NCBI GenBank assembly: GCA_036380695.1 | Contig: DASVEG010000339.1 | Span: forward strand, 1-10,819 | DNA: 10,819 nucleotides | Direction of reading: 5' to 3' | Source: DASVEG01 sp036380695 | GTDB taxonomy: Bacteria; Actinomycetota; Acidimicrobiia; Acidimicrobiales; CADCTF01 | Shown: positions 5,884-10,819 of the stretch, piece after piece | Numbering within the stretch: the stretch's first letter is position 1 | Layout: every line of letters begins with the position of its first letter | The notes under the pieces: model-generated | What the model saw: only the letters and a program-made list of their open reading frames with translations | Databases searched by the model: none | What the model was told of the DNA's origin: nothing | Translations under genes and position numbers: made by a program

Positions 5884-7503
5884 CTACAGCTTGGCGCGCC
5901 GACGCGTTCGGGACCGCCGCCGTCCGGAGAGCTCCCGCCAGATCCCGCGCAGCACGGCCACCTCGGCGGGCGTCAGCCCGCAGTCGCCCAAGACGACGCG
6001 GTCGACCTCGTCCAGTACCGCTTCCACCCGCTTCCCGCGAGCCCACGCGTCCAGGTCGTCGACTGGAAGCTCATCACCTGGCCGCGGGAACGGCAGCGCG
6101 TCGGCCTCGTTCGGTTCGAGCTCGAGGACGCCACCGCCGTACGACCGCCCGCGGATCTCGGAGAACGCGAACGTCGCCGAGTTCACCGACGCCGCCGCGA
6201 GCCACTTCACGTCGACGCCGCCGCGCACCCGCACGCGGTGGATCGTGTCGGTGCACGTCGCCCCCGCGGCGTTCACCACGATGCGGGGCCCGTCGTGGAC
6301 CTGGCGCAACAGGAACGCGTCGGGCACCGCAGTCGACGGTACGAACCACCACTCCGGCAGGCGGATGCGGCACTTGTAACCACGGTGGTGCCCGGCCGCC
6401 TCACCCGCTTCGACGTACGCGAGCGCCGCGGGGTTCAGCGAATCGCGAGCCGTTCGCCCGAGCTGCAGCAGCAGGCACCGACCGTCCGCGTCGACGGCCT
6501 CCTGCCATTCCTGCTTCGACAGCACGAGCCCCGGAATCTGCGCCGACCGCCCCACGATCGCGACGCACTGGTCGCGCACGCCGAGCGCGTCGGCCTGCGA
6601 CGGCGTGAGGACGAAGAACTCGTTGCGGCCGGTGACGACGCCGACGTCGACGGAAGCGAGCTCGCCGAGCACCGCGAGCGCGCCGGCCGCCTCGACCTCC
6701 CGCACCAACCCGAGCTCACGCGCCGACAGGTAGTACTGCGTCCACTTCTCGCGGCCGTGGTCGAGGTCGACCGCGACCCGTTCGGCGGTGTCGACCGCGT
6801 CGGCGTTGAGCTCGTCGACGCCGTCGAGCTCGACGAACGACATGGTCGCGGGAGGGTCTTCGGGACCGCGCCCGCGCACCCCGAGCATCAGCACCGTCTC
6901 CTGCTGGATCCCCGCGAACACGAGACGCCGGAACGTCACCACGGTGAGGGTGCGGAACCGGCGCGACAGGTACTCCCGCAGCTCGCCGGCGTACGTCACC
7001 TGGAGAAGCTCGGCAGGAAGCACCATCGCGAGCCGGCCACCGGCGGCCAGCGCCCGGGTCGCGAGCACCACGAACGGCACCCAGGCGTTCGTGAGCCGAT
7101 TCGGCCGGAGGCCCTCGTCGTGCATCAACGCGAACCCCGCGGCCCGGTGCGCTTCGGGGAACGTCTGATACCGGATGAAGGGCGGGTTCCCGACGACGGC
7201 GTCGTAGCTGCCGTCGCGGTCGGGCGAGTACCAGCCGAAGACGTCGCCGGCGGTGACCGTTGCCGCCGGCACGCGCCGGCGGATCCCCTCGGCTTCGAGC
7301 GGGTCGAGCTCCACCGCGTCGACGACCGCTGCGGGCGACTGCCGGGCGACGGCCGCGACGAACGCGCCGTCGCCCGCGCTCGGCTCGAGCACACGCGTCG
7401 CCCCGTCGCCGAGCGCCCACGCAACGAGGACGTCGGCCACCGCGGCTGGCGTGTAGTAGCCGCCGCGGAGCTTCGACGGCGTTACGCCTGCGCGTACCGG
7501 CAC
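5884..7503 (-). CDS. gamma-class N6-adenine DNA methyltransferase (M.TaqI-like)
   Basis: The 539-residue enzyme transfers a methyl group from S-adenosylmethionine to adenine N6 in DNA, judged by its motifs. Motif X GGYYTP lies at residues 14-19, motif I LEPSAGDGAF (AdoMet binding) at 39-48, an acidic VELDP at 64-68, and catalytic motif IV in VVGNPPFIRY at 103-112. The NPPF form and the order X-I-IV are those of gamma-class enzymes such as M.TaqI and Eco57I-type methylases. The remaining ~350 residues would hold target recognition. They contain an EWWFVPST segment and end in a basic tail (GRRRSRTRRR). M.TaqI is about 420 residues, so this protein is longer by about a hundred. The GTG start at 7503 lies inside the end of the upstream methyltransferase gene (22-base overlap). 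No nuclease motif is obvious. Confidence 0.88.
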   Translation of the reverse strand: MPVRAGVTPSKLRGGYYTPAAVADVLVAWALGDGATRVLEPSAGDGAFVAAVARQSPAAVVDAVELDPLEAEGIRRRVPAATVTAGDVFGWYSPDRDGSYDAVVGNPPFIRYQTFPEAHRAAGFALMHDEGLRPNRLTNAWVPFVVLATRALAAGGRLAMVLPAELLQVTYAGELREYLSRRFRTLTVVTFRRLVFAGIQQETVLMLGVRGRGPEDPPATMSFVELDGVDELNADAVDTAERVAVDLDHGREKWTQYYLSARELGLVREVEAAGALAVLGELASVDVGVVTGRNEFFVLTPSQADALGVRDQCVAIVGRSAQIPGLVLSKQEWQEAVDADGRCLLLQLGRTARDSLNPAALAYVEAGEAAGHHRGYKCRIRLPEWWFVPSTAVPDAFLLRQVHDGPRIVVNAAGATCTDTIHRVRVRGGVDVKWLAAASVNSATFAFSEIRGRSYGGGVLELEPNEADALPFPRPGDELPVDDLDAWARGKRVEAVLDEVDRVVLGDCGLTPAEVAVLRGIWRELSGRRRSRTRRRAKL

Positions 7504-8864
7504 AACCGGGCCCGCCCCGCGGCGTCGAGCAACCGCACGACGTCGTGGACCGGGCGGCCTTCACCCGTCACCGCACGGAGCGCGGCGTCCCCCGCGCTTC
7601 CGCGGGCCGGCACGTCGGTCGTCAACAACACGAACCGCATCGCCGGCCGCGTCTCGTGCAGCACCGCGGCCGTGCCAAGGGCCTTCCACAACGCATCCGT
7701 CCGCTTCAGGCCGGCGGCGCTGGCGGAGAACGCGCCCGACATGTCGAACGCCCACTCGCGCCCTGCCCCGTCCGGGGCGACGAGGTCGAGCAGGATGCCG
7801 GGGGCGACGCCCTTGACGTCCGACCGCACGGCACCGAACCCGCATGCCTCCAGCAACACCTGCGCAACGTCCTTCGCCTGGCGGCCCTCGCGTACCGCGG
7901 CCGCCACCGGGTCGCCGTCTGCCACCGGGGCGACGGTCACCGCACCCGCTTCGGCGGCGATCCGCGCCCGCGCCGCCTGTACGTACGACGGGTCGGTGTC
8001 GTAGCCGACGTACCTCCGCCCCGTGCGAACCGCGGCGACCGCAGTCGTCCCCGATCCCATGAACGGGTCGAGCACGACGTCGCCAGCGAAGGTGTACAGC
8101 TCGATCAGGCGGGCAGGCAGCTCGACGGGGAACGGCGCCGGATGGCCCACCCGCCGCGCGCTCTCGGGCGGCAGCTCCCAAAGGTCGGTCGTCGCCTCGA
8201 GGAACTCGTCGCGCGAGATGGTCGCCACCGCCGGCAGCCCGCGCCGCGCTCGCACGCTCGGCTTCAGCGCACGGTCGAACCGGCCCTTGCTCGCGATGAC
8301 GACCCGCTCGGTCACGTCACGGAGGACGGGGTTCACGGGCTGCTGGAACGACCCCCAGGCGCACGAGCCACCCGCGGCGCGCCCCTTCCACCAGACGACC
8401 TCGCCCCGCAGCAGCAGACCGAGCCGTTGGAGGATGTCGGTGACGTCGCCCGCGAGCGACCGGTACGGGCGCCGGCCGAGATTGGCGACGTTGACCGCGA
8501 TGCGCCCGCCCGGCTCGAGCACGCGCTTGCACTCGGCGAAGACGTCGTACAGCAGGGCCAGGTACTCGAAGTAGCTCGCAGGCACCCCGTTCTCCCCGAG
8601 GCTCTCCTCGTAGGCCTTTCCTGCGAAGTACGGCGGTGACGTGGTCACGAGGGCGACGGAGCTCGCCGGCACGTGGCGCATGTCGCGGGCGTCGTGCGCG
8701 TGGATCACGTCGAGCGCCCCCTCGTCGACGCTGGCGACGTCCTCGTCGTCGGACACCTCCGGCGCGACGAAGCGGTCGTAGAACGCGGTCGCGTCGTGGC
8801 TCTCTCGCCGCGACGACCCGAATCGGGCCGTCGACGTGGGCCGGCGGGGGCGAGTAGCGCTCAT
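7482..8864 (-). CDS. beta-class DNA methyltransferase with C-terminal extension
   Basis: A 460-residue AdoMet-dependent DNA methyltransferase. Catalytic motif IV TSPPYF (75-80) comes first and AdoMet motif I DPFMGSGTT (266-274) much later, the permuted order of beta-class enzymes. The TSPPY form is typical of N4-cytosine enzymes, but N6-adenine specificity cannot be excluded. HPAPFPVELP (241-250) precedes motif I as usual. Residues ~325-460 are an extra domain beyond a usual beta-class core. It has LLDLVAPDGAGREWAFDMSG followed by GLKRTDALWKALG and FVLLTTDVP, resembling the alternating strands and acidic residues of PD-(D/E)XK-like folds, but no clear D...ExK is present. The ATG at 8864 overlaps the stop of an 18-codon leader ORF (ATGA). 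A longer in-frame GTG at 8969 would start upstream of the proposed -10 element. It ends within the start of the gamma-class gene. Confidence 0.88.
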   Translation of the reverse strand: MSATRPRRPTSTARFGSSRRESHDATAFYDRFVAPEVSDDEDVASVDEGALDVIHAHDARDMRHVPASSVALVTTSPPYFAGKAYEESLGENGVPASYFEYLALLYDVFAECKRVLEPGGRIAVNVANLGRRPYRSLAGDVTDILQRLGLLLRGEVVWWKGRAAGGSCAWGSFQQPVNPVLRDVTERVVIASKGRFDRALKPSVRARRGLPAVATISRDEFLEATTDLWELPPESARRVGHPAPFPVELPARLIELYTFAGDVVLDPFMGSGTTAVAAVRTGRRYVGYDTDPSYVQAARARIAAEAGAVTVAPVADGDPVAAAVREGRQAKDVAQVLLEACGFGAVRSDVKGVAPGILLDLVAPDGAGREWAFDMSGAFSASAAGLKRTDALWKALGTAAVLHETRPAMRFVLLTTDVPARGSAGDAALRAVTGEGRPVHDVVRLLDAAGRARLCRYAQA

Positions 8865-8917
8865 CGCGGCCCCCCGCCCGCGGCTCGCGGCTCGTCGTAG
8901 ATCCGCGGACGAGCCAT
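8861..8917 (-). CDS. leader ORF of 18 codons overlapping the methyltransferase start
   Basis: ATG at 8917-8915 begins the peptide MARPRIYDEPRAAGGGPR, whose TGA (8863-8861) overlaps the methyltransferase ATG as ATGA. The ATG is 7 bases after TACCCT, the arrangement of actinobacterial leaderless transcripts. Translation of this short ORF would thus deliver ribosomes to the methyltransferase start, which lacks a canonical AGGAGG of its own (only a G-run is near). The first 11 residues resemble the N-termini of some actinobacterial RHH regulators, so it may be a decayed regulator gene. It may also simply be a coupling device. Confidence 0.5.
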   Translation of the reverse strand: MARPRIYDEPRAAGGGPR

Positions 8918-8924
8918 GGTGCGA

Positions 8925-8948
8925 AGGGTAGTGATCAACCGCGATCAC
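8925..8948 (-). promoter_or_regulatory. promoter and operator-like palindrome of the methyltransferase operon
   Basis: On the minus strand TACCCT (complement of 8925-8930) fits the TAnnnT -10 pattern and lies 7 bases before the ATG at 8917, implying a leaderless mRNA. Immediately upstream, with no gap, is GTGATC AACCGC GATCAC (8931-8948), a perfect 6-bp inverted repeat centred in the usual -10/-35 spacer. A protein bound there would be expected to block the promoter. No clear -35 hexamer is visible. Confidence 0.5.
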
Positions 8949-8980
8949 CCCGTGGATCCGGCCGACCACCTCTCGCGACC

Positions 8981-9031
8981 GTTTCGCTACGCGAGGCCTC
9001 GGGTACGCACCGCGCTACGCGAGGGCGAAAC
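8981..9031 (+). repeat. direct and inverted repeats preceding the small acidic gene
   Basis: CGCTACGCGAGG occurs twice (8985-8996 and 9013-9024, 28 bases apart). The block is bounded by GTTTCGC (8981-8987) and its complement GCGAAAC (9025-9031), the latter ending directly before the ATG at 9032. The second direct repeat contributes to the GAGGG ribosome site. A hairpin between GTTTCGC and GCGAAAC, or a protein bound to both direct repeats, could regulate the small gene. Confidence 0.5.
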
Positions 9032-9181
9032 ATGAATCTTGAAGACAACAACGCACCAGAGACGAAGACGATCCTCGAACAGGGCGACGAGCTCCTCCGT
9101 ACGTCGCGCGACGTACTCGCCGAGCTCGACGAACGCCTCGGTGGCCCGCCGGGGACGATCGACCTGACCGACTCCGAGTAG
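9032..9181 (+). CDS. small acidic hypothetical protein (49 residues)
   Basis: ATG 9032 to TAG 9181, with GAGGG 6 bases before the start. The protein begins MNLEDNNAPETKTILEQGDE and continues with an amphipathic, probably coiled-coil helix (residues 12-37, including LLRTSRDVLAELDERL). It ends in GGPPGTIDLTDSE. It is strongly acidic, with one conspicuous helix and no cysteine or membrane span. Third-position GC is high and the ribosome site is good, so I think it is real although short. I know no family. It is divergent from the methyltransferase operon with about 110 bases between the starts, and that spacer holds the palindrome and repeat block described separately. Shared regulation with the methyltransferases is possible. 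Small acidic proteins can be antitoxin-like or DNA mimics, but nothing here demonstrates that. Confidence 0.6.
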   Translation: MNLEDNNAPETKTILEQGDELLRTSRDVLAELDERLGGPPGTIDLTDSE

Positions 9182-9529
9182 GCCCGATACGGCCCTGGTT
9201 GTCCCCAGTCGGTGGACAACCCTGGGGACGACGCTGGGGACCACCGAGAAACTCTGCGGACAACCTCGGGATTTCGCGTTCGGGCATTGACCGCGAGCCG
9301 CCCAAGGCGCACAGTGCGTTCTACCAGCGCAGCGACGACCTGGATGGCTCGACGGAAACGGAGCCGGTCTTCGGATCGGAAACCGGACCGGAGGGTTCCC
9401 GGGAAACGAACTGAACTGGGTCGCCGACCGGGCAACCGGAAGGTGATGGGGACCGGGCAACCGGTTCCTGGTGCAGGCCCCGAGAAGCACGGAGACTTCG
9501 GTCGTCGGGCTACTCGGGGCCTTGCCGCG
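9182..9529. other. gene-free, repeat-rich stretch with DnaA-box-like 9-mers
   Basis: I see no convincing gene in these 348 bases. Near the left end GGTTGTCC (9197-9204) and GGACAACC (9214-9221) form a perfect 8-bp inverted repeat. CTGGGGAC occurs at 9222-9229 and 9234-9241, with its complement GTCCCCAG at 9201-9208. Three 9-mers differ by one base from TTGTCCACA, the usual actinobacterial DnaA box: 9199-9207, and on the other strand 9211-9219 and 9255-9263. Further right GACCGGGCAACCGG occurs twice, at 9426-9439 and 9451-9464. The stretch could hold a regulatory, replication-related or attachment site, or be degraded DNA. Confidence 0.45.
9426..9464. repeat. 14-bp direct repeat, two copies
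   Basis: GACCGGGCAACCGG occurs exactly at 9426-9439 and 9451-9464, a 25-base period. The core CCGG-GCAA-CCGG is partly symmetrical, so each copy may be a dimeric binding site. Placed 66 bases beyond the end of the nucleotidyltransferase gene, it has no obvious target promoter. Confidence 0.5.
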
Positions 9530-10045
9530 TCACGACTCGGGATCTCGTGCCTCCGGAGCGATCCACTCCACCGCACCCTTGCGAGCACCGGTGGACGACA
9601 CCGCCCCGACCCAGGGCGCGAGGTCGAGCACCGTGATCCCTGGCGTCTCCGGGGGGGCGACCCCGGCGCGCGGTGCGCAGGCCACGCCGGGCAGCCGCGC
9701 CATCGCCGCGTCTCTCGCCTCCGCAGACCCTCCGTAGAACGAGACGTCGTGGAGCTGGTGCCACTTGTCCGCCCCGACGACGAGGACGTCGTACCCGCGG
9801 GCGAGGTCGGCGAGGAGTTGCGCGTCGGTCACGACCACGCCGAGCCACGGACGGGTGGCGCCCGCGCGCGCAATCGCGGCCACGCGCTCTGGCAGTGGCG
9901 ACGCGTGCGCCTCCTTGCCCAGCGCGTTTCGCGACAGCACGAGGTCGAGCCGAGCGAGGGCGCACTGCTGGACGGCCGCCTCGGCGATCGCGAGGTGCGC
10001 GACCGTCAGCGGGTCGAACGAGCCGGGGTAGCAGCCGCGCCGCAC
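9530..10045 (-). CDS. HxGH-superfamily nucleotidyltransferase (NadD/CoaD-like)
   Basis: A 171-residue protein starting at GTG 10045. Residues 6-18 (YPGSFDPLTVAHL) match the adenylyl-/cytidylyltransferase signature that binds ATP phosphates, with 'TVAH' in place of the usual T/HxGH; the final histidine is kept. The family's second signature, SSTGAR (ISSTxxR type), is at 150-155. The middle segment LVVGADKWHQLHD (88-100) resembles the NadD loop with its 'GAD' turn, while the YPGSFDP opening is more like CoaD. Such enzymes join a nucleotide to a phosphorylated substrate, as in NAD or CoA synthesis. The substrate here is not predictable, and a housekeeping NadD or CoaD is doubtful given the altered signature and context. 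The start lacks a clear ribosome site, and the palindromic element at 10047 begins 1 base upstream of it. Confidence 0.75.
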   Translation of the reverse strand: MRRGCYPGSFDPLTVAHLAIAEAAVQQCALARLDLVLSRNALGKEAHASPLPERVAAIARAGATRPWLGVVVTDAQLLADLARGYDVLVVGADKWHQLHDVSFYGGSAEARDAAMARLPGVACAPRAGVAPPETPGITVLDLAPWVGAVSSTGARKGAVEWIAPEARDPES

Positions 10046-10046
10046 C

Positions 10047-10211
10047 TAGTGACCCGAGTCAGAAATTCGTCGGCATCTCGACGGCCATACGCGCCGCTCG
10101 CGTCGTTCTCGGCCCTTGCCGTAGGGCAAGGCTACGACTGCGCCCTGTGGCCTTGCGAGCGACGCGTGTGGCTCGCCGGTACTGCTCGTCGACTTCTGAC
10201 TCGAGTCACTA
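10047..10211. repeat. 165-bp imperfect palindrome with 18-bp inverted ends (MITE-like)
   Basis: The left end TAGTGACCCGAGTCAGAA (10047-10064) and right end TTCTGACTCGAGTCACTA (10194-10211) are inverted copies with one mismatch. Further in, 10085-10101 and 10155-10171 are inverted copies at 15 of 17 positions, and near the centre CCTTGCC/GGCAAGG (10114-10120, 10125-10131) closes a 4-base loop. The whole gap between two co-directional genes could therefore fold into one long interrupted hairpin. The right end also contains the perfect palindrome TGACTCGAGTCA. It is too short to encode a transposase. I saw no clear target-site duplication. Confidence 0.7.
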
Positions 10212-10216
10212 CGACC

Positions 10217-10672
10217 TCACGGACCGAGCAGCAACGACCCGTGCAGCTCCACCTCACCGGGGCGCACGTTGATCGTCACCGTGTCGCTCTCGGTCGAGGA
10301 GTGCTTGATCTGCCCGATGTCGACCGGGATCGTCGTGGCGCCGAGCTTCAAGCGCACGGTGCCCCGCCAGTCGAACTCGCTGCGGTTCGTGATGGGGAGC
10401 ACCAGCTCGACGCGACCGGGGCCGGCGGGGCCGACCTGCATGTCGAGCACCAAGCCGCCGCACACGCCCTCCGGCTGACCGCGCTCGATCGTCGTCGAGC
10501 TCACGATCACGGGGTCGCCCTCCTCCGGCGTGATGAGCGTGAACGGGATCTCGGCCTCGTCGCGGCACGTCAGCACATGGGTCAGGCCGCGCAGCGACGA
10601 CGTTCCGAGGGGGATCAGGAACGCCGCCAACAGGGCGATCATCGCCATGCGAGAGCGAAGGCCGGACGGCAT
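10217..10672 (-). CDS. secreted or membrane-anchored hypothetical protein
   Basis: A 151-residue protein from ATG 10672. A GTG at 10678 is two codons earlier and equally possible, and neither has a ribosome site. The N-terminus has Arg residues followed by a hydrophobic stretch (MAMIALLAAFLIPLGTSSL), a signal peptide or single membrane anchor. The outer part looks beta-rich. It contains two cysteines (LTCRDE and GVCGGL) that could form a disulfide, a 'VELVLPITNRSEFDWRGTVRL' segment typical of an immunoglobulin-like beta sandwich, and it ends in HGSLLLGP. I do not know the function. A role at the cell surface is inferred from the export signal. Its upstream region is shared with the divergent gene at 10714, about 40 bases away, so the two may be regulated together. 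The palindromic element follows its stop by only 5 bases. Confidence 0.7.
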   Translation of the reverse strand: MPSGLRSRMAMIALLAAFLIPLGTSSLRGLTHVLTCRDEAEIPFTLITPEEGDPVIVSSTTIERGQPEGVCGGLVLDMQVGPAGPGRVELVLPITNRSEFDWRGTVRLKLGATTIPVDIGQIKHSSTESDTVTINVRPGEVELHGSLLLGP

Positions 10673-10700
10673 CGTCACAAAGCATGGCGGATCAGCGCCC

Positions 10701-10706
10701 TACCAT
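10701..10706 (+). promoter_or_regulatory. -10 element, probable leaderless promoter
   Basis: TACCAT fits TAnnnT and lies exactly 7 bases before ATG 10714, the same geometry as the methyltransferase leader promoter on the other strand. This supports 10714 rather than the in-frame ATG at 10684 as the start. No distinct -35 hexamer is visible. Confidence 0.45.
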
Positions 10707-10713
10707 CGGCGCG

Positions 10714-10819
10714 ATGAGCTACGCGTCGACCCGGCGGCTGATCCTCGCCGGGGGTCTCGCGGTCCTGTTGCTCATCGCCGCGATCCTCTACTTGCGCAGG
10801 GTCGACACGGTCGAGGTCC
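10714..10819 (+). CDS. N-terminus of a membrane or exported protein, cut by the window end
   Basis: ATG 10714 opens a frame that runs off the right edge after 35 codons. The peptide begins MSYASTRRLI and then has a hydrophobic segment (LAGGLAVLLLIAAILYL, about residues 11-27) preceded by two arginines and followed by RR, so it is a membrane anchor or uncleaved signal. An in-frame ATG at 10684 would add MADQRPTIGA. The leaderless-promoter geometry favours 10714. The rest of the protein is outside the window and no family can be named. It is divergent from another protein with an exported N-terminus. Confidence 0.65.
   Translation, partial: MSYASTRRLILAGGLAVLLLIAAILYLRRVDTVEV

Noticed and set aside
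5830..8639. Long plus-strand ORFs opposite the methyltransferases
   Set aside because: The minus strand carries clear methyltransferase motifs. The plus-strand translations are Arg/His/Pro-rich shadows.
9190..9270. Chromosomal replication origin
   Set aside because: The DnaA-like boxes all carry a mismatch, there is no AT-rich unwinding region, and no dnaA, dnaN or rep-type gene is nearby.
9182..9529. CRISPR array
   Set aside because: Only two exact copies of the 14-mer exist, the spacing is too short for spacers, and no Cas gene is present.
8935..9588. Minus-strand 217-codon ORF over the small acidic gene and repeat stretch
   Set aside because: Low-complexity Arg/Ser/Pro composition. It also runs through inverted repeats and the promoter region of the methyltransferase operon.
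9212..10717. Plus-strand 501-codon ORF over the nucleotidyltransferase and exported protein
   Set aside because: It crosses repeat-rich non-coding DNA, the palindrome and two motif-bearing minus-strand genes, and it has no motif of its own.

Overview
The window is GC-rich DNA, very probably from an actinobacterium. Codons carry mostly G or C in third position, several starts are GTG, and two genes appear to have leaderless promoters (a TAnnnT hexamer 7 bases before ATG). The style recalls Acidimicrobiia-like lineages, but that assignment is inference only. No ribosomal or other marker gene fixes the taxon.

Left part (1-3191), accessory DNA. Two small coupled unknown genes on the plus strand converge on a short ribbon-helix-helix (RHH) regulator on the minus strand, and a perfect hairpin terminator separates them. 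Divergent from the regulator is a two-gene unit: a tyrosine-recombinase-fold protein that has lost most of its catalytic residues, translationally coupled to a DDE-transposase-like protein whose D-D-E triad is visible. This pair is the strongest candidate for an undescribed element. An 8-bp inverted repeat lies in the shared upstream region.

Middle (3192-5486). A tRNA-Ala(UGC) gene is followed by plus-strand genes: a Cys-rich small protein, a DUF1905-like protein, a small helical unknown, and a membrane protein whose 5' end is ambiguous because the preceding coupled frame stops after 28 codons.

DNA-modification block (5513-8964, minus strand). A beta-class DNA methyltransferase with a C-terminal extension overlaps a gamma-class (M.TaqI-like) adenine methyltransferase by 22 bases, and a small three-helix membrane protein follows. 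The promoter appears leaderless and opens with an 18-codon ORF whose stop overlaps the methyltransferase start. A perfect inverted repeat abuts the -10 hexamer. No separate restriction endonuclease is recognisable.

Right part (9032-10819). A 49-residue acidic small protein lies divergent from the methyltransferase operon. It is followed by a 348-base gene-free stretch rich in short repeats, including three near matches to the actinobacterial DnaA box. Then come a NadD/CoaD-like nucleotidyltransferase, a 165-bp imperfect palindrome with 18-bp inverted ends, a secreted or membrane-anchored unknown protein, and the first codons of a divergent membrane or exported protein.
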